From an uncultured Anaerobutyricum sp. (lineage in GTDB: Bacteria > Bacillota > Clostridia > Lachnospirales > Lachnospiraceae): DNA of 9,520 nucleotides. Position 1 is the first letter of the stretch. Each line of letters opens with the position of its first letter. The translations under genes were made by a program, and so were the position numbers. Positions 1 to 5,661 of the stretch are shown one piece after another. The notes beneath the pieces are model-generated. The model saw only the letters and a list, made by a program, of their open reading frames with translations. It ran no database searches and was not told the DNA's origin. The stretch is from contig NZ_CAKRCF010000072.1 in assembly GCF_934307085.1 (NCBI RefSeq), positions 1 through 9,520 of the forward strand, given 5' to 3'.

Positions 1-59
1 ATTACTTCTTCTTCATCCTGTACAGATGGTAAAACCTGAATTGCTACACTTGCGTTCAT
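1..59 (-). CDS. Thiamine-binding protein, MTH1187/YkoF-like (partial, N-terminus only)
   Basis: Only the first 19 codons are in the window; the gene runs off the left edge. The visible N-terminus reads MNASVAIQVLPSVQDEEEV. This resembles the opening beta strand of the small thiamine-binding proteins of the MTH1187/YkoF (DUF77) group, which bind thiamine or its precursors and often accompany a thiamine ABC transporter. The start is well supported: GGAGG lies about nine bases upstream of the ATG. The gene is downstream of a TPP riboswitch on the same strand, which agrees with a thiamine role. The identification rests on a short N-terminus plus this context, so it is probable rather than certain. 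The rest of the operon, perhaps transporter genes, would lie beyond position 1. Confidence 0.72.
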   Translation of the reverse strand, partial: MNASVAIQVLPSVQDEEEV

Positions 60-200
60 TCTTCATTCCTCCATATATCTTATATAAATATTGTATTTAC
101 GCCGCATAAAAAGTCTGCTATTCTTTTCTGCTCTGCAATCTACCATTGGCTATATCTAAAAAAGAATTTATACCTTCTTTTAAAAATTCCTGCAGATGAA

Positions 201-230
201 AAGAAAAACGCCAGCAAATAATGCTGACGC
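201..230 (-). terminator. Intrinsic terminator in the thiamine leader
   Basis: On the minus strand an 8-bp stem (CGTCAGCA with TGCTGGCG, one G-U pair) closes a five-base loop and is followed by TTTTTCTTTT. It sits between the TPP aptamer and the downstream thiamine-binding gene. It could therefore be the transcription-termination part of the riboswitch, although about 210 nt separate it from the aptamer. The rest of the 60-440 stretch is AT-rich with no convincing gene. Confidence 0.7.
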
Positions 231-442
231 TGCTTTTAAATACATTACTCAGAAAATTTTTAAAATTTTTTATGAGAATATTCTTATAGGAAACCCTCTT
301 CATAAGATAACTTTTTTCTATAACTTCCTATCTTCATAAAAAATAACATCTGTAGTAAGAATCTGTATCCTATATTTCAAAAATTCTAAAAACTTTTTAA
401 AATCTTCCTGATAAACTTTTTATTGAAAGTTCTTTTGCAAAC

Positions 443-528
443 TCTTCCACGCTGGCATTATCCAAACAGGTTCAAGGGTCTAAGGTACAACCTTACTCTC
501 AGCTTCCTAAAAATGACAAGCTCCCCTG
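443..528 (-). promoter_or_regulatory. TPP riboswitch (THI element)
   Basis: Read on the minus strand this carries the conserved thiamine pyrophosphate aptamer blocks in order: GGGGAGC, then GCTGAGAG, then ACCCTTGAACCTG, then GGATAATGCCAGCG. These are the pyrimidine- and diphosphate-binding cores of the THI element. When TPP binds, expression of thiamine uptake or synthesis genes is normally turned off. The only downstream gene in the window is the thiamine-binding protein gene starting at 59, which is the expected kind of target. A consensus-like promoter lies directly upstream and a terminator about 210 nt downstream. Confidence 0.95.
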
Positions 529-549
529 GTCTTATATTGAACTTTCTAC

Positions 550-578
550 AGTATAAAACAAATTTAGGAAAAAAACAA
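550..578 (-). promoter_or_regulatory. Promoter of the TPP riboswitch transcript
   Basis: On the minus strand TTGTTT (573-578) and TATACT (550-555) are separated by 17 bp, a good housekeeping sigma-A arrangement. It places the transcript start just upstream of the TPP aptamer. Confidence 0.65.
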
Positions 579-589
579 GAGTAAAACTC

Positions 590-619
590 TTGCACTACTT
601 AATAAAACAATGGTATAAT
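590..619 (+). promoter_or_regulatory. Promoter of the alanine symporter gene
   Basis: TTGCAC (590-595), an 18-bp spacer and a perfect TATAAT (614-619) preceded by TGG, an extended -10. Transcription would start near 626. The first transcribed bases then form a small hairpin (CTTTAG/CTAAAG, 625-640) directly in front of the GGGGG ribosome binding site. The promoter is back-to-back with the riboswitch promoter. Confidence 0.7.
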
Positions 620-653
620 TATTACTTTAGTAAGCTAAAGGGGGACTGTACTA

Positions 654-2045
654 ATGCTAAAAACAATAGAAGCCGTTAACAGCGTTGTTAACAACTTTAT
701 CTGGGGTATTCCGGCCATGGTCTGCATCATTGGCGTTGGACTTTATCTCAGTTTCCGAACAGGATTCATCCAAATTCGAAAGTTTCCTTACTCTATCAAA
801 AATACTCTTGGACGGATTTTTGATAAATCAGAAGCCACCGATGGATCTATCACTCCGTTTCAGGCGGTATGCACTGCACTGGCCGGAACAGTTGGAACCG
901 GTAATATTGCTGGAGTTGCCGGTGCAATTACTATCGGAGGACCTGGTGCTGTTTTCTGGATGTGGATATCAGCCCTTCTTGGAATGTGTACCAAATACTC
1001 CGAGGTAACACTGGCCGTCCACTTCCGTGAGAAAAACTCACAAGGTGACTGGGTTGGCGGTCCAATGTACTATATTAAAAATGGACTTTCCAAGCATTGG
1101 CACTGGCTTGCTTTCCTCTTTTCTCTTTTTGGTGTTCTCACCGTATTTGGAACAGGAAATGCAACACAGGTTAACACAATCGTAACTGCAATTGATTCAC
1201 TGATGCTTAACTTTAATCTTGCTTCATCAGACAGCCTTTCCACAATTAATCTTGTGAGCGGTATTGTTATTGCTATCGGTGTTGCATTAATTCTTATTGG
1301 TGGTATCCGCCGAATCGGAAAGGTGGCAGAAACTTTAGTTCCATTTATGGCATTACTTTATATCATTCTTGGACTTGGGGTTGTTATTTTAAACATCCAG
1401 AATGTTCCTGCTGTCTTCCAATCCATTTTTGAGGGAGCATTTCATCCGGCAGCATTTACCGGTGGAATGGTTGGAACTTTATTCACCAGTATGAAAAAAG
1501 GGGTGTCGCGAGGTATTTTCTCCAATGAAGCAGGTCTTGGTACTGGCTCCATTGCTCACGCAACAGCAGACACCTCGCATCCGGTAAAGCAGGGATTATT
1601 CGGTATCTTTGAAGTGTTTACAGATACTATCATTATCTGTACACTGACAGCTTTAATCATTTTGTGCAGCGGCATCCATGTTCCTTACGGTCAGGCAGCC
1701 GGTGCAGAACTGACTATTCAGGGATTCACCGCAACTTATGGCGGATGGGTATCCATCTTCACAGCTGTTGCACTTTGCTGCTTCGCATTCTCTACTACAA
1801 TTGGATGGGGACTTTACGGTTCTCGTTGTATGGAATTCCTTTTTGGAACAAAAACAATCCGTCCGTTTATGATTGTCTACTCGCTCGTTGCTATTCTTGG
1901 TGCAACCGTAGATTTGGGATTATTATGGAGTATTGCAGAAACATTTAACGGTCTTATGTCCATACCAAACTTAATTGCTGTATTCCTTTTATCTGGAACA
2001 GTTGTAAAACTTACCAAAGAATATTTTGAAACAAAAAAATCCTGA
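654..2045 (+). CDS. alsT: Sodium:alanine symporter, AGCS family
   Basis: A 463-residue integral membrane protein of the alanine/glycine:cation symporter family (AGCS, TC 2.A.25). It imports alanine and/or glycine with sodium across the cytoplasmic membrane. The family's conserved blocks are visible: an N-terminal block around residues 66-92 containing GTVGTGNIAGVAGAI, GGPMYY near 135-140, and SRGIFSNEAGLGTGSIAHA at 285-303 followed by ADTSHPVKQG. Many hydrophobic segments fit the family's multi-helix fold, and the length is normal. The ATG at 654 has GGGGG about nine bases upstream and a strong promoter before that. It is a single-gene unit ending at a strong terminator. No glycine riboswitch is visible in its short leader. 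Substrate preference (alanine, glycine or D-alanine) cannot be read from the sequence. Confidence 0.93.
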   Translation: MLKTIEAVNSVVNNFIWGIPAMVCIIGVGLYLSFRTGFIQIRKFPYSIKNTLGRIFDKSEATDGSITPFQAVCTALAGTVGTGNIAGVAGAITIGGPGAVFWMWISALLGMCTKYSEVTLAVHFREKNSQGDWVGGPMYYIKNGLSKHWHWLAFLFSLFGVLTVFGTGNATQVNTIVTAIDSLMLNFNLASSDSLSTINLVSGIVIAIGVALILIGGIRRIGKVAETLVPFMALLYIILGLGVVILNIQNVPAVFQSIFEGAFHPAAFTGGMVGTLFTSMKKGVSRGIFSNEAGLGTGSIAHATADTSHPVKQGLFGIFEVFTDTIIICTLTALIILCSGIHVPYGQAAGAELTIQGFTATYGGWVSIFTAVALCCFAFSTTIGWGLYGSRCMEFLFGTKTIRPFMIVYSLVAILGATVDLGLLWSIAETFNGLMSIPNLIAVFLLSGTVVKLTKEYFETKKS

Positions 2046-2051
2046 TTGAAC

Positions 2052-2097
2052 AAAATCGCTGCGTCGTAGCTTCCGTAAGCCATCGCGCAGCGATTTT
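2052..2097. terminator. Bidirectional terminator between alsT and the GTPase operon
   Basis: A perfect 12-bp stem (AAAATCGCTGCG at 2052-2063 with CGCAGCGATTTT at 2086-2097) encloses a 22-base loop with an inner GCTT/AAGC pairing. A T-rich end on each strand lets it serve both convergent units. An outer CTGATT/AATCAG pair (2042-2047 with 2102-2107) extends the symmetry and overlaps the alsT stop codon. Its core stem matches the terminator at 5606-5647. Confidence 0.85.
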
Positions 2098-2110
2098 ATT
2101 TAATCAGAAT

Positions 2111-3088
2111 TTAAAAATACACTAATTCCTCTTCTGGTGGTTCTGCAGCTTCAATACGTTTTGCATAAAGGACAGGACCTTTATCCTGATATTCCTCATT
2201 ATATTCCACACGTACTTCTGCAGTGAGTGTCACCCACATTTTATTCTTGAGTGATTTAATTGTAGAAGATTTTGCATGATTTGTATGACAGAGATAACCA
2301 ATGAATTGAATATCATCTGCACAGCAGGTCATAGCATGACGGCCAGGAACGAAAGTTCCTTTTGGCATACGCATTGCCTTAAAAATTCTAGTCTTCATTA
2401 CCATTGTCTTACCATCATAAAGTTCAGGGCGTTCCATAGCATCAATGAACCACACACCATAATCATCATCTTCAAGATGAATTTCATCTCCGCTGATATC
2501 AAATGGAAGCTCATCCTCTTCTTCTTCCATATCTTCTCCTGGAACCATAGAATCAAAGACAACCTGAACACGGCGATTTACTGCTTTGATACTTCTTCGA
2601 TAAGTTGCTCTTGGTGTTGCCTTTGTACAACGGTTAATGATAACCAGTTCTGCCATCTTAAACATTTCTACTGCAAGAGAACGCATATTATTCATATACA
2701 AGTCAAATGTTTCCGCATTCGCACTTACAATTGTCTGGAAAATCATAAGTGGAGTTCCTTCTAACGCTTCTACAAGATGATCAATTGTCCACATACCATT
2801 ATATTCGATGATAACGCGGTCCGGATAGTACTGTAAAAGCTTACTTGTAAGAAATTCTGTGTTGAAATCTTCCTGCTCTTCTACATAAACAACTGTTGTA
2901 TTTGTTCTCTTTAACAGTTCTTCATCATATTCTTCCATTCCCTCTTCACAGGCGAATAAAAGTGTTCGCTCTCCGTCGTTAAAATAATCTTCTTCCAGTG
3001 TTTCCTGAATAAAGGTTGTCTTTCCGGCTTCTAAGAATCCCATAAATAAATATACAGGAATCTCCAGCTCCTTTTTCTTACCTAACAT
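2111..3088 (-). CDS. Divergent CobW/COG0523-type GTPase with C-terminal YcgQ-like domain
   Basis: A 325-residue protein, second gene of the operon. The N-terminal half is a P-loop NTPase related to CobW/COG0523 metal chaperones: Walker A GFLEAGKTT at residues 17-25, and IIEYNG at 93-98 where the family usually has IIEPSG. The family's CXCC metal site is absent and the NKxD guanine-specificity motif is degenerate (NRCTK, near 152-156). Residues 184-210 are a strongly acidic linker. The C-terminal part (about 210-325) contains VPGRHAMTCCADD near 247-259 and ends PPEEELVYF, which recalls the C-terminus of the YcgQ/TIGR03943 proteins found beside zinc-related YcgR permeases. That resemblance is from memory, not a search. 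The ATG at 3088 has AGGAGGAG just upstream. A job in metal handling with the upstream GTPase is inferred from family and position. Confidence 0.78.
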   Translation of the reverse strand: MLGKKKELEIPVYLFMGFLEAGKTTFIQETLEEDYFNDGERTLLFACEEGMEEYDEELLKRTNTTVVYVEEQEDFNTEFLTSKLLQYYPDRVIIEYNGMWTIDHLVEALEGTPLMIFQTIVSANAETFDLYMNNMRSLAVEMFKMAELVIINRCTKATPRATYRRSIKAVNRRVQVVFDSMVPGEDMEEEEDELPFDISGDEIHLEDDDYGVWFIDAMERPELYDGKTMVMKTRIFKAMRMPKGTFVPGRHAMTCCADDIQFIGYLCHTNHAKSSTIKSLKNKMWVTLTAEVRVEYNEEYQDKGPVLYAKRIEAAEPPEEELVYF

Positions 3089-3117
3089 AAATTCTCCTCC
3101 TGTGGGGTTTCATATGT

Positions 3118-3162
3118 TTTCGGAATCTTCTCACAAAGGTAAATGTCAGAAAGACTCCGAAA
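3118..3162 (-). other. Intercistronic hairpin between the two GTPase genes
   Basis: On the minus-strand RNA, TTTCGGAGTCTT pairs with AAGATTCCGAAA (12 bp, one G-U) around a 21-nt loop. It begins ten bases after the stop codon of the first GTPase gene. No T-run follows, so it is more likely a processing, stabilising or translation-modulating element than a terminator. Confidence 0.5.
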
Positions 3163-3171
3163 GTACATTTT

Positions 3172-4314
3172 CTATAAACCAAAAAGCTCTGCAAGTTTCT
3201 CTTCGTTAAGTTTAGAACCGATAACACAGATTCTTCCAGTATATTCTGCAGAACCATAACGTACCTCGTCTTCACCTGGTACTAAATCAAAATGAATCCA
3301 TTTGCCATTCTCATCTGGAACAATACCTTTTGCTCTTAAGATGACACCGTACTCATTGGAATCCTCTTTAGATAAAGTATCAAGAATTGCACGAATTTCC
3401 TCTGCTGTATATTTCTTAGGAGTCTCCTTACCCCAGCTTGTAAATACTTCATCTGCATGATGGTGGTGATGGTCATGTCCACAACAGTCATGATCATGAT
3501 GATGCTCATGCTCTTCGTAGTCATGGTCGTGATGATGTTCATGTTCTTCATGGTCATGGTCGTGATGATGCTCATGTTCTTCATGGTCATGGTCGTGATG
3601 ATGCCCATGTTCCTCATGATCATGATGGTGGTCATGACATTCCTCGCCATGGTCGTGATGATGTCCACATTCAGGACAAACCTGAGCAGCTTCCATCAAC
3701 TCTTTTGCGAAGTCATTTTCACCTTCCATTACTTCAAGAATCTGTGCACCGCTAAGCTCTTCCCAAGGAGTTGTCACAATAGGACATTTATCATTCAGAC
3801 TGCGAAGAAGTTCTACTGCTTTCTCTAACTTGTCCTCTTTTACATTCTGAGAACGGCTTAAAATTACCGCACTGGCAAATTCAACCTGGTTACGATAAAA
3901 TTCACCAAAATTCTTAAGATACATTTTTGCTCTCTGTGCATCTGCAACTGTGATATGACTGTTTAATACAACATTCTCTTCTGCATCTACAACTTTTTGT
4001 ACTGCCTTCATAACATCAGAAAGCTTGCCAACCCCTGATGGCTCAATGATAATACGATCTGGTGTATACTGCTCTAACACATCCTTTAATGCTGTATTAA
4101 AATCACCAACTAAAGAACAGCAGATACATCCTGAATTCATTTCATTAATCTGAATGCCAGACTCCTTTAAGAATCCGCCATCAATACCAATTTCACCAAA
4201 TTCGTTCTCGATAAGAACTACCTTCTGGCCTTTCAGTGCTTCTTCAATAAGTTTTTTAATTAAAGTTGTCTTTCCTGCTCCAAGAAAACCGGAAATAATA
4301 TCTATTTTTGTCAT
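3172..4314 (-). CDS. CobW/COG0523 GTP-binding metallochaperone with His-rich linker
   Basis: A 380-residue GTPase of the COG0523 group (CobW, YeiR, YciC, ZNG1), which use GTP to deliver a metal, often zinc, to target proteins. Visible motifs: Walker A GFLGAGKTT at residues 9-17, the metal-binding CICC at 63-66, IIEPSG at 89-94, and a C-terminal CobW domain (about 304-380) with GVILRAKGIV and WIHFDLVPG. The usual NKxD motif is replaced by SRSQ near 153-156. Between the GTPase and C-terminal domains, residues 213-286 hold CPECGHHHDH and then an extreme His/Asp/Glu run with four 11-residue repeats, a likely metal-binding or storage linker. The start has AAGGA upstream and a consensus promoter at 4417-4445. 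The metal (zinc, cobalt or nickel) is not determinable; no cobalamin gene is nearby and no recognisable Zur box was found. Confidence 0.9.
   Translation of the reverse strand: MTKIDIISGFLGAGKTTLIKKLIEEALKGQKVVLIENEFGEIGIDGGFLKESGIQINEMNSGCICCSLVGDFNTALKDVLEQYTPDRIIIEPSGVGKLSDVMKAVQKVVDAEENVVLNSHITVADAQRAKMYLKNFGEFYRNQVEFASAVILSRSQNVKEDKLEKAVELLRSLNDKCPIVTTPWEELSGAQILEVMEGENDFAKELMEAAQVCPECGHHHDHGEECHDHHHDHEEHGHHHDHDHEEHEHHHDHDHEEHEHHHDHDYEEHEHHHDHDCCGHDHHHHHADEVFTSWGKETPKKYTAEEIRAILDTLSKEDSNEYGVILRAKGIVPDENGKWIHFDLVPGEDEVRYGSAEYTGRICVIGSKLNEEKLAELFGL
3487..3618 (-). repeat. 33-bp coding tandem repeat (four copies) for the His-rich linker
   Basis: Four consecutive 33-bp units encode the 11-residue motif HEEHxHHHDHD (residues 233-276 of the GTPase), with the first residue changed to Tyr in the last copy and Gly for Glu in the first. 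Units are nearly identical at the DNA level. Because 33 is a multiple of three, gain or loss of a unit would keep the frame. Confidence 0.85.
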
Positions 4315-4353
4315 TGTTCCATTCCTTTCTAAAAAAATAAAGCAAATTTCATC

Positions 4354-4398
4354 GTGTATTACTTCATTAATATCTTATTTAACGGTAAAATAATACAC
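4354..4398 (-). promoter_or_regulatory. Inverted repeat in the leader of the GTPase operon
   Basis: GTGTATTA (4354-4361) and TAATACAC (4391-4398) are perfect inverted repeats 29 bp apart. They lie downstream of the predicted transcription start, in the roughly 95-nt untranslated leader. They could form an RNA stem-loop or two half-sites for a regulator. It does not match the Zur box I know from Bacillus. Confidence 0.4.
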
Positions 4399-4416
4399 TA
4401 AGTTAATCAATCTTAT

Positions 4417-4445
4417 ATTATACATTCCTAACTCTAAAAATGCAA
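4417..4445 (-). promoter_or_regulatory. Promoter of the GTPase operon
   Basis: On the minus strand TTGCAT (4440-4445), a 17-bp spacer and a perfect TATAAT (4417-4422). Transcription would start near 4410, about 95 nt before the first GTPase start codon. Confidence 0.75.
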
Positions 4446-4497
4446 GCCATGTGCAGTTTTCTGAGAAATTTCGTTTTATTTTTATAAAGATATTATG

Positions 4498-4612
4498 TTA
4501 AAAACAAAAAAGCCTTCCGAAAATAATCACTTTTTTCAGAAGACTTTTTCACTGTTTTGGGGATTTCTAATATGTCATTTTGGGGAACTAACATATTCTG
4601 AAATAAAACAGT
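4498..4612 (-). ncRNA. Candidate small RNA with two CCCC-displaying segments
   Basis: A consensus promoter and a strong terminator bracket about 115 nt on the minus strand with no good ORF. The predicted start at 4612 falls exactly on the first base of an 8-bp stem (ACTGTTTT 4612-4605 with AAAACAGT 4558-4551). Inside it a 9-bp hairpin (4597-4589 with 4577-4569) shows a loop containing TTCCCCAAAA. A second copy of TCCCCAAAA follows unpaired before the closing arm. Short C-rich single-stranded motifs are how several Firmicute sRNAs (for example the UCCC-motif RNAs of Staphylococcus) pair with Shine-Dalgarno sequences, so a trans-acting regulator is a reasonable inference. A 33-codon ORF is present but has no ribosome binding site and runs through the terminator. 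No known RNA family was recognised. Confidence 0.6.
4501..4549 (-). terminator. Strong terminator of the candidate sRNA
   Basis: On the minus strand a 17-bp uninterrupted stem (4549-4533 with 4523-4507, two G-U pairs) and a nine-base loop are followed by TTTTTTGTTTT. On the plus strand the same stem has two C-A mismatches, so it is clearly oriented for minus-strand transcription. No protein gene lies upstream on that strand to need it. Confidence 0.85.
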
Positions 4613-4618
4613 ATTTAT

Positions 4619-4648
4619 ATTATACCCCCCCCCACAGATTTCTGTCAA
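4619..4648 (-). promoter_or_regulatory. Consensus promoter with a nine-G spacer
   Basis: Perfect TTGACA (4643-4648) and perfect TATAAT (4619-4624) on the minus strand are separated by 18 bp, nine of which are an unbroken G run (C run 4625-4633 on the plus strand). Loss of one G would give the optimal 17-bp spacer, so slippage in this tract could tune or switch promoter strength. Confidence 0.8.
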
Positions 4649-4757
4649 TTTATGTACTCTCCAAACTTTTGAATCATTTCTCGTAAAACATATTACATTA
4701 TTTATGATTGGGACACTTTTTCCGGGCTATCATATATATATTATAGTAACAAGCAAA

Positions 4758-4787
4758 AAATATCGCATTATTTTAGATTGTTACAAA
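4758..4787 (+). promoter_or_regulatory. Possible mother-cell (sigma-E-like) promoter of the cotJ operon
   Basis: AAATATC (4758-4764) and GTTACAAA (4780-4787), 15 bp apart, loosely resemble the sigma-E -35 and -10 elements that drive cotJ in Bacillus. Several -10 positions deviate. The assignment leans on the known timing of cotJ genes more than on the match itself. Confidence 0.3.
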
Positions 4788-4813
4788 CTATATAAAATTA
4801 AGGAGTTTGCCTT

Positions 4814-5014
4814 ATGCTGGATAATTCTTGTCATTCTTCCTGTTCTTGTAGACAGGAAAAAGAATCTTTAAACTTGGATTCCATGCCACTTGCTATGGCT
4901 TATGTCCCATGGCAAAAATGGAAAAATATATATAAACCTGAAAATGCTCTCTGTGCTGGAACTATCTTTCAGGAACTTGACCTGCCTTTTACTGGAAGGA
5001 GGTGCCAGAGATAA
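4814..5014 (+). CDS. cotJA: Spore coat-associated protein CotJA
   Basis: A 66-residue protein, first gene of a cotJABC operon. The second half carries the CotJA signature: SMPLAMAYVPWQKW, then PENALCAGTIFQELDLPFTG (residues about 23-63). The N-terminus is Cys/Ser-rich (CHSSCSC). CotJ proteins are made in the mother cell during sporulation and are needed for assembly of the coat manganese-catalase-like protein CotJC in Bacillus. The ATG has AAGGAG eight bases upstream. The stop codon overlaps the cotJB start as TAATG, indicating translational coupling. Confidence 0.9.
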   Translation: MLDNSCHSSCSCRQEKESLNLDSMPLAMAYVPWQKWKNIYKPENALCAGTIFQELDLPFTGRRCQR

Positions 5015-5391
5015 TGCAAAACATGAATGCATCTCAAAATTACAACGGTAACTGTAATCGAAACCACCATCATTTCTGCAATCAAACGCGTAATCAAAAT
5101 TCTAATTCTAACAACCGTAATTCTAATTGTAATTGCAGTATGGAACAAAAGAACTTAAAACGTTATATTGATCTTGTAAGTTTTGCTGCATTAGACTGTG
5201 CCATATTTCTTGACACTCACCCTTCAAATTCAGAAGCTTTAGAATATTTTGAATATTACAAAAACGCAAGGAAACAGGCATTAAAAGAATACAGTAGTCG
5301 TTTTTCGCCTCTGACCCTTGATACCGTACCAAAGGATACTACATTCTGGGCGTGGGCAAATGAACCATGGCCATGGGAAATGGAGGGATAG
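5014..5391 (+). CDS. cotJB: Spore coat protein CotJB with Asn-rich N-terminal extension
   Basis: A 125-residue protein. The C-terminal 80 residues are a typical CotJB domain: LVSFAALDCAIFLDTHPSN, EALEYFEYYKNARKQALKEY, FSPLT and the closing FWAWANEPWPWE. Before it lies an unusual 45-residue segment dominated by Asn with His, Cys, Gln and Ser, absent from ordinary CotJB proteins of about 80-90 residues. I place the start at the ATG of 5014: AAGGAGG (4996-5002) lies about 11 bases upstream, whereas the in-frame GTG at 5002 is inside that ribosome binding site. CotJB acts with CotJA and CotJC in the inner spore coat. Low-complexity Asn/His/Cys segments are common in spore-coat proteins and may aid cross-linking or packing, which is inference. 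Confidence 0.88.
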   Translation: MQNMNASQNYNGNCNRNHHHFCNQTRNQNSNSNNRNSNCNCSMEQKNLKRYIDLVSFAALDCAIFLDTHPSNSEALEYFEYYKNARKQALKEYSSRFSPLTLDTVPKDTTFWAWANEPWPWEMEG

Positions 5392-5396
5392 CTTTT

Positions 5397-5606
5397 ATGT
5401 GGAATTATGAAAAAAGATTAGAATATCCAATCAATATAAAAAGAACAGACGCTGCAATGGCGAAAGCAATCATATCACAATTTGGAGGCCCTGATGGGGA
5501 AACTGGAGCTGCAATGCGGTATCTCTCTCAACGCTTTGCCATGCCGTATCGTCCGGTTATGGGAGTTCTTACCGATGTAGGTACAGAAGCATCAAATTCT
5601 AATTAA
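5397..5606 (+). CDS. cotJC: Truncated CotJC (manganese catalase-like), N-terminal third only
   Basis: A 69-residue ORF beginning MWNYEKRLEYPINI with GGAGGG nine bases upstream. It matches the start of CotJC, a spore-coat member of the manganese catalase family normally near 190 residues. GGPDGE (Glu35, a first metal ligand in the family) and AMRYLSQRFAMP are present. The protein stops just after LTDVGTE, where the family continues with E-x-x-H ligands; here it reads GTEASNSN and ends. The His and later Glu/His metal ligands are therefore missing, so catalase activity is not expected. A terminator starts at the stop codon, so this is not a window-edge effect. It may be a remnant after deletion of the 3' two-thirds, or a retained short coat peptide. 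A longer in-frame start at 5367 would overlap cotJB and lacks a ribosome binding site. Confidence 0.85.
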   Translation: MWNYEKRLEYPINIKRTDAAMAKAIISQFGGPDGETGAAMRYLSQRFAMPYRPVMGVLTDVGTEASNSN

Positions 5607-5647
5607 AAAATCGCTGCGTGATAGCTAAGCTTCACGCAGCGATTTTT
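5606..5647. terminator. Bidirectional terminator between cotJC and metQ
   Basis: A perfect 15-bp stem (AAAAATCGCTGCGTG at 5606-5620 with its complement at 5633-5647) and a 12-base loop are flanked by A and T runs, serving both convergent operons. The 11-bp core AAATCGCTGCG is identical to that in the terminator at 2052-2097. Confidence 0.88.
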
Positions 5648-5661
5648 CAATTAGAATTTAT

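Noticed and set aside
118..303. 61-codon minus-strand ORF
   Set aside because: It contains the minus-strand terminator at 201-230 within its frame, has no good ribosome binding site, and has an AT-driven Lys/Phe composition.
235..440. Short open stretch on the minus strand downstream of the TPP aptamer
   Set aside because: About 30 codons are open but with no start codon or ribosome binding site; composition fits AT-rich leader RNA.
3487..3618. CRISPR-like repeat
   Set aside because: The 33-bp units are head-to-tail with no spacers and encode an 11-residue protein motif in frame.
3457..3828. Met/Val-rich plus-strand ORF
   Set aside because: Pure antisense shadow of the His/Asp repeat codons of the GTPase gene.
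4315..4450. Zur box or cobalamin riboswitch for the GTPase operon
   Set aside because: The inverted repeat at 4354-4398 has too long a gap and the wrong sequence for Zur, and no cobalamin-aptamer core is visible.
4491..4592. 33-codon minus-strand ORF inside the candidate sRNA
   Set aside because: No Shine-Dalgarno sequence precedes its ATG, and the frame runs through the 17-bp terminator stem, so the RNA would end before the stop codon.
4495..4686. 63-codon plus-strand ORF
   Set aside because: It lies antisense over the sRNA, its terminator and the G-tract promoter, and has no ribosome binding site.
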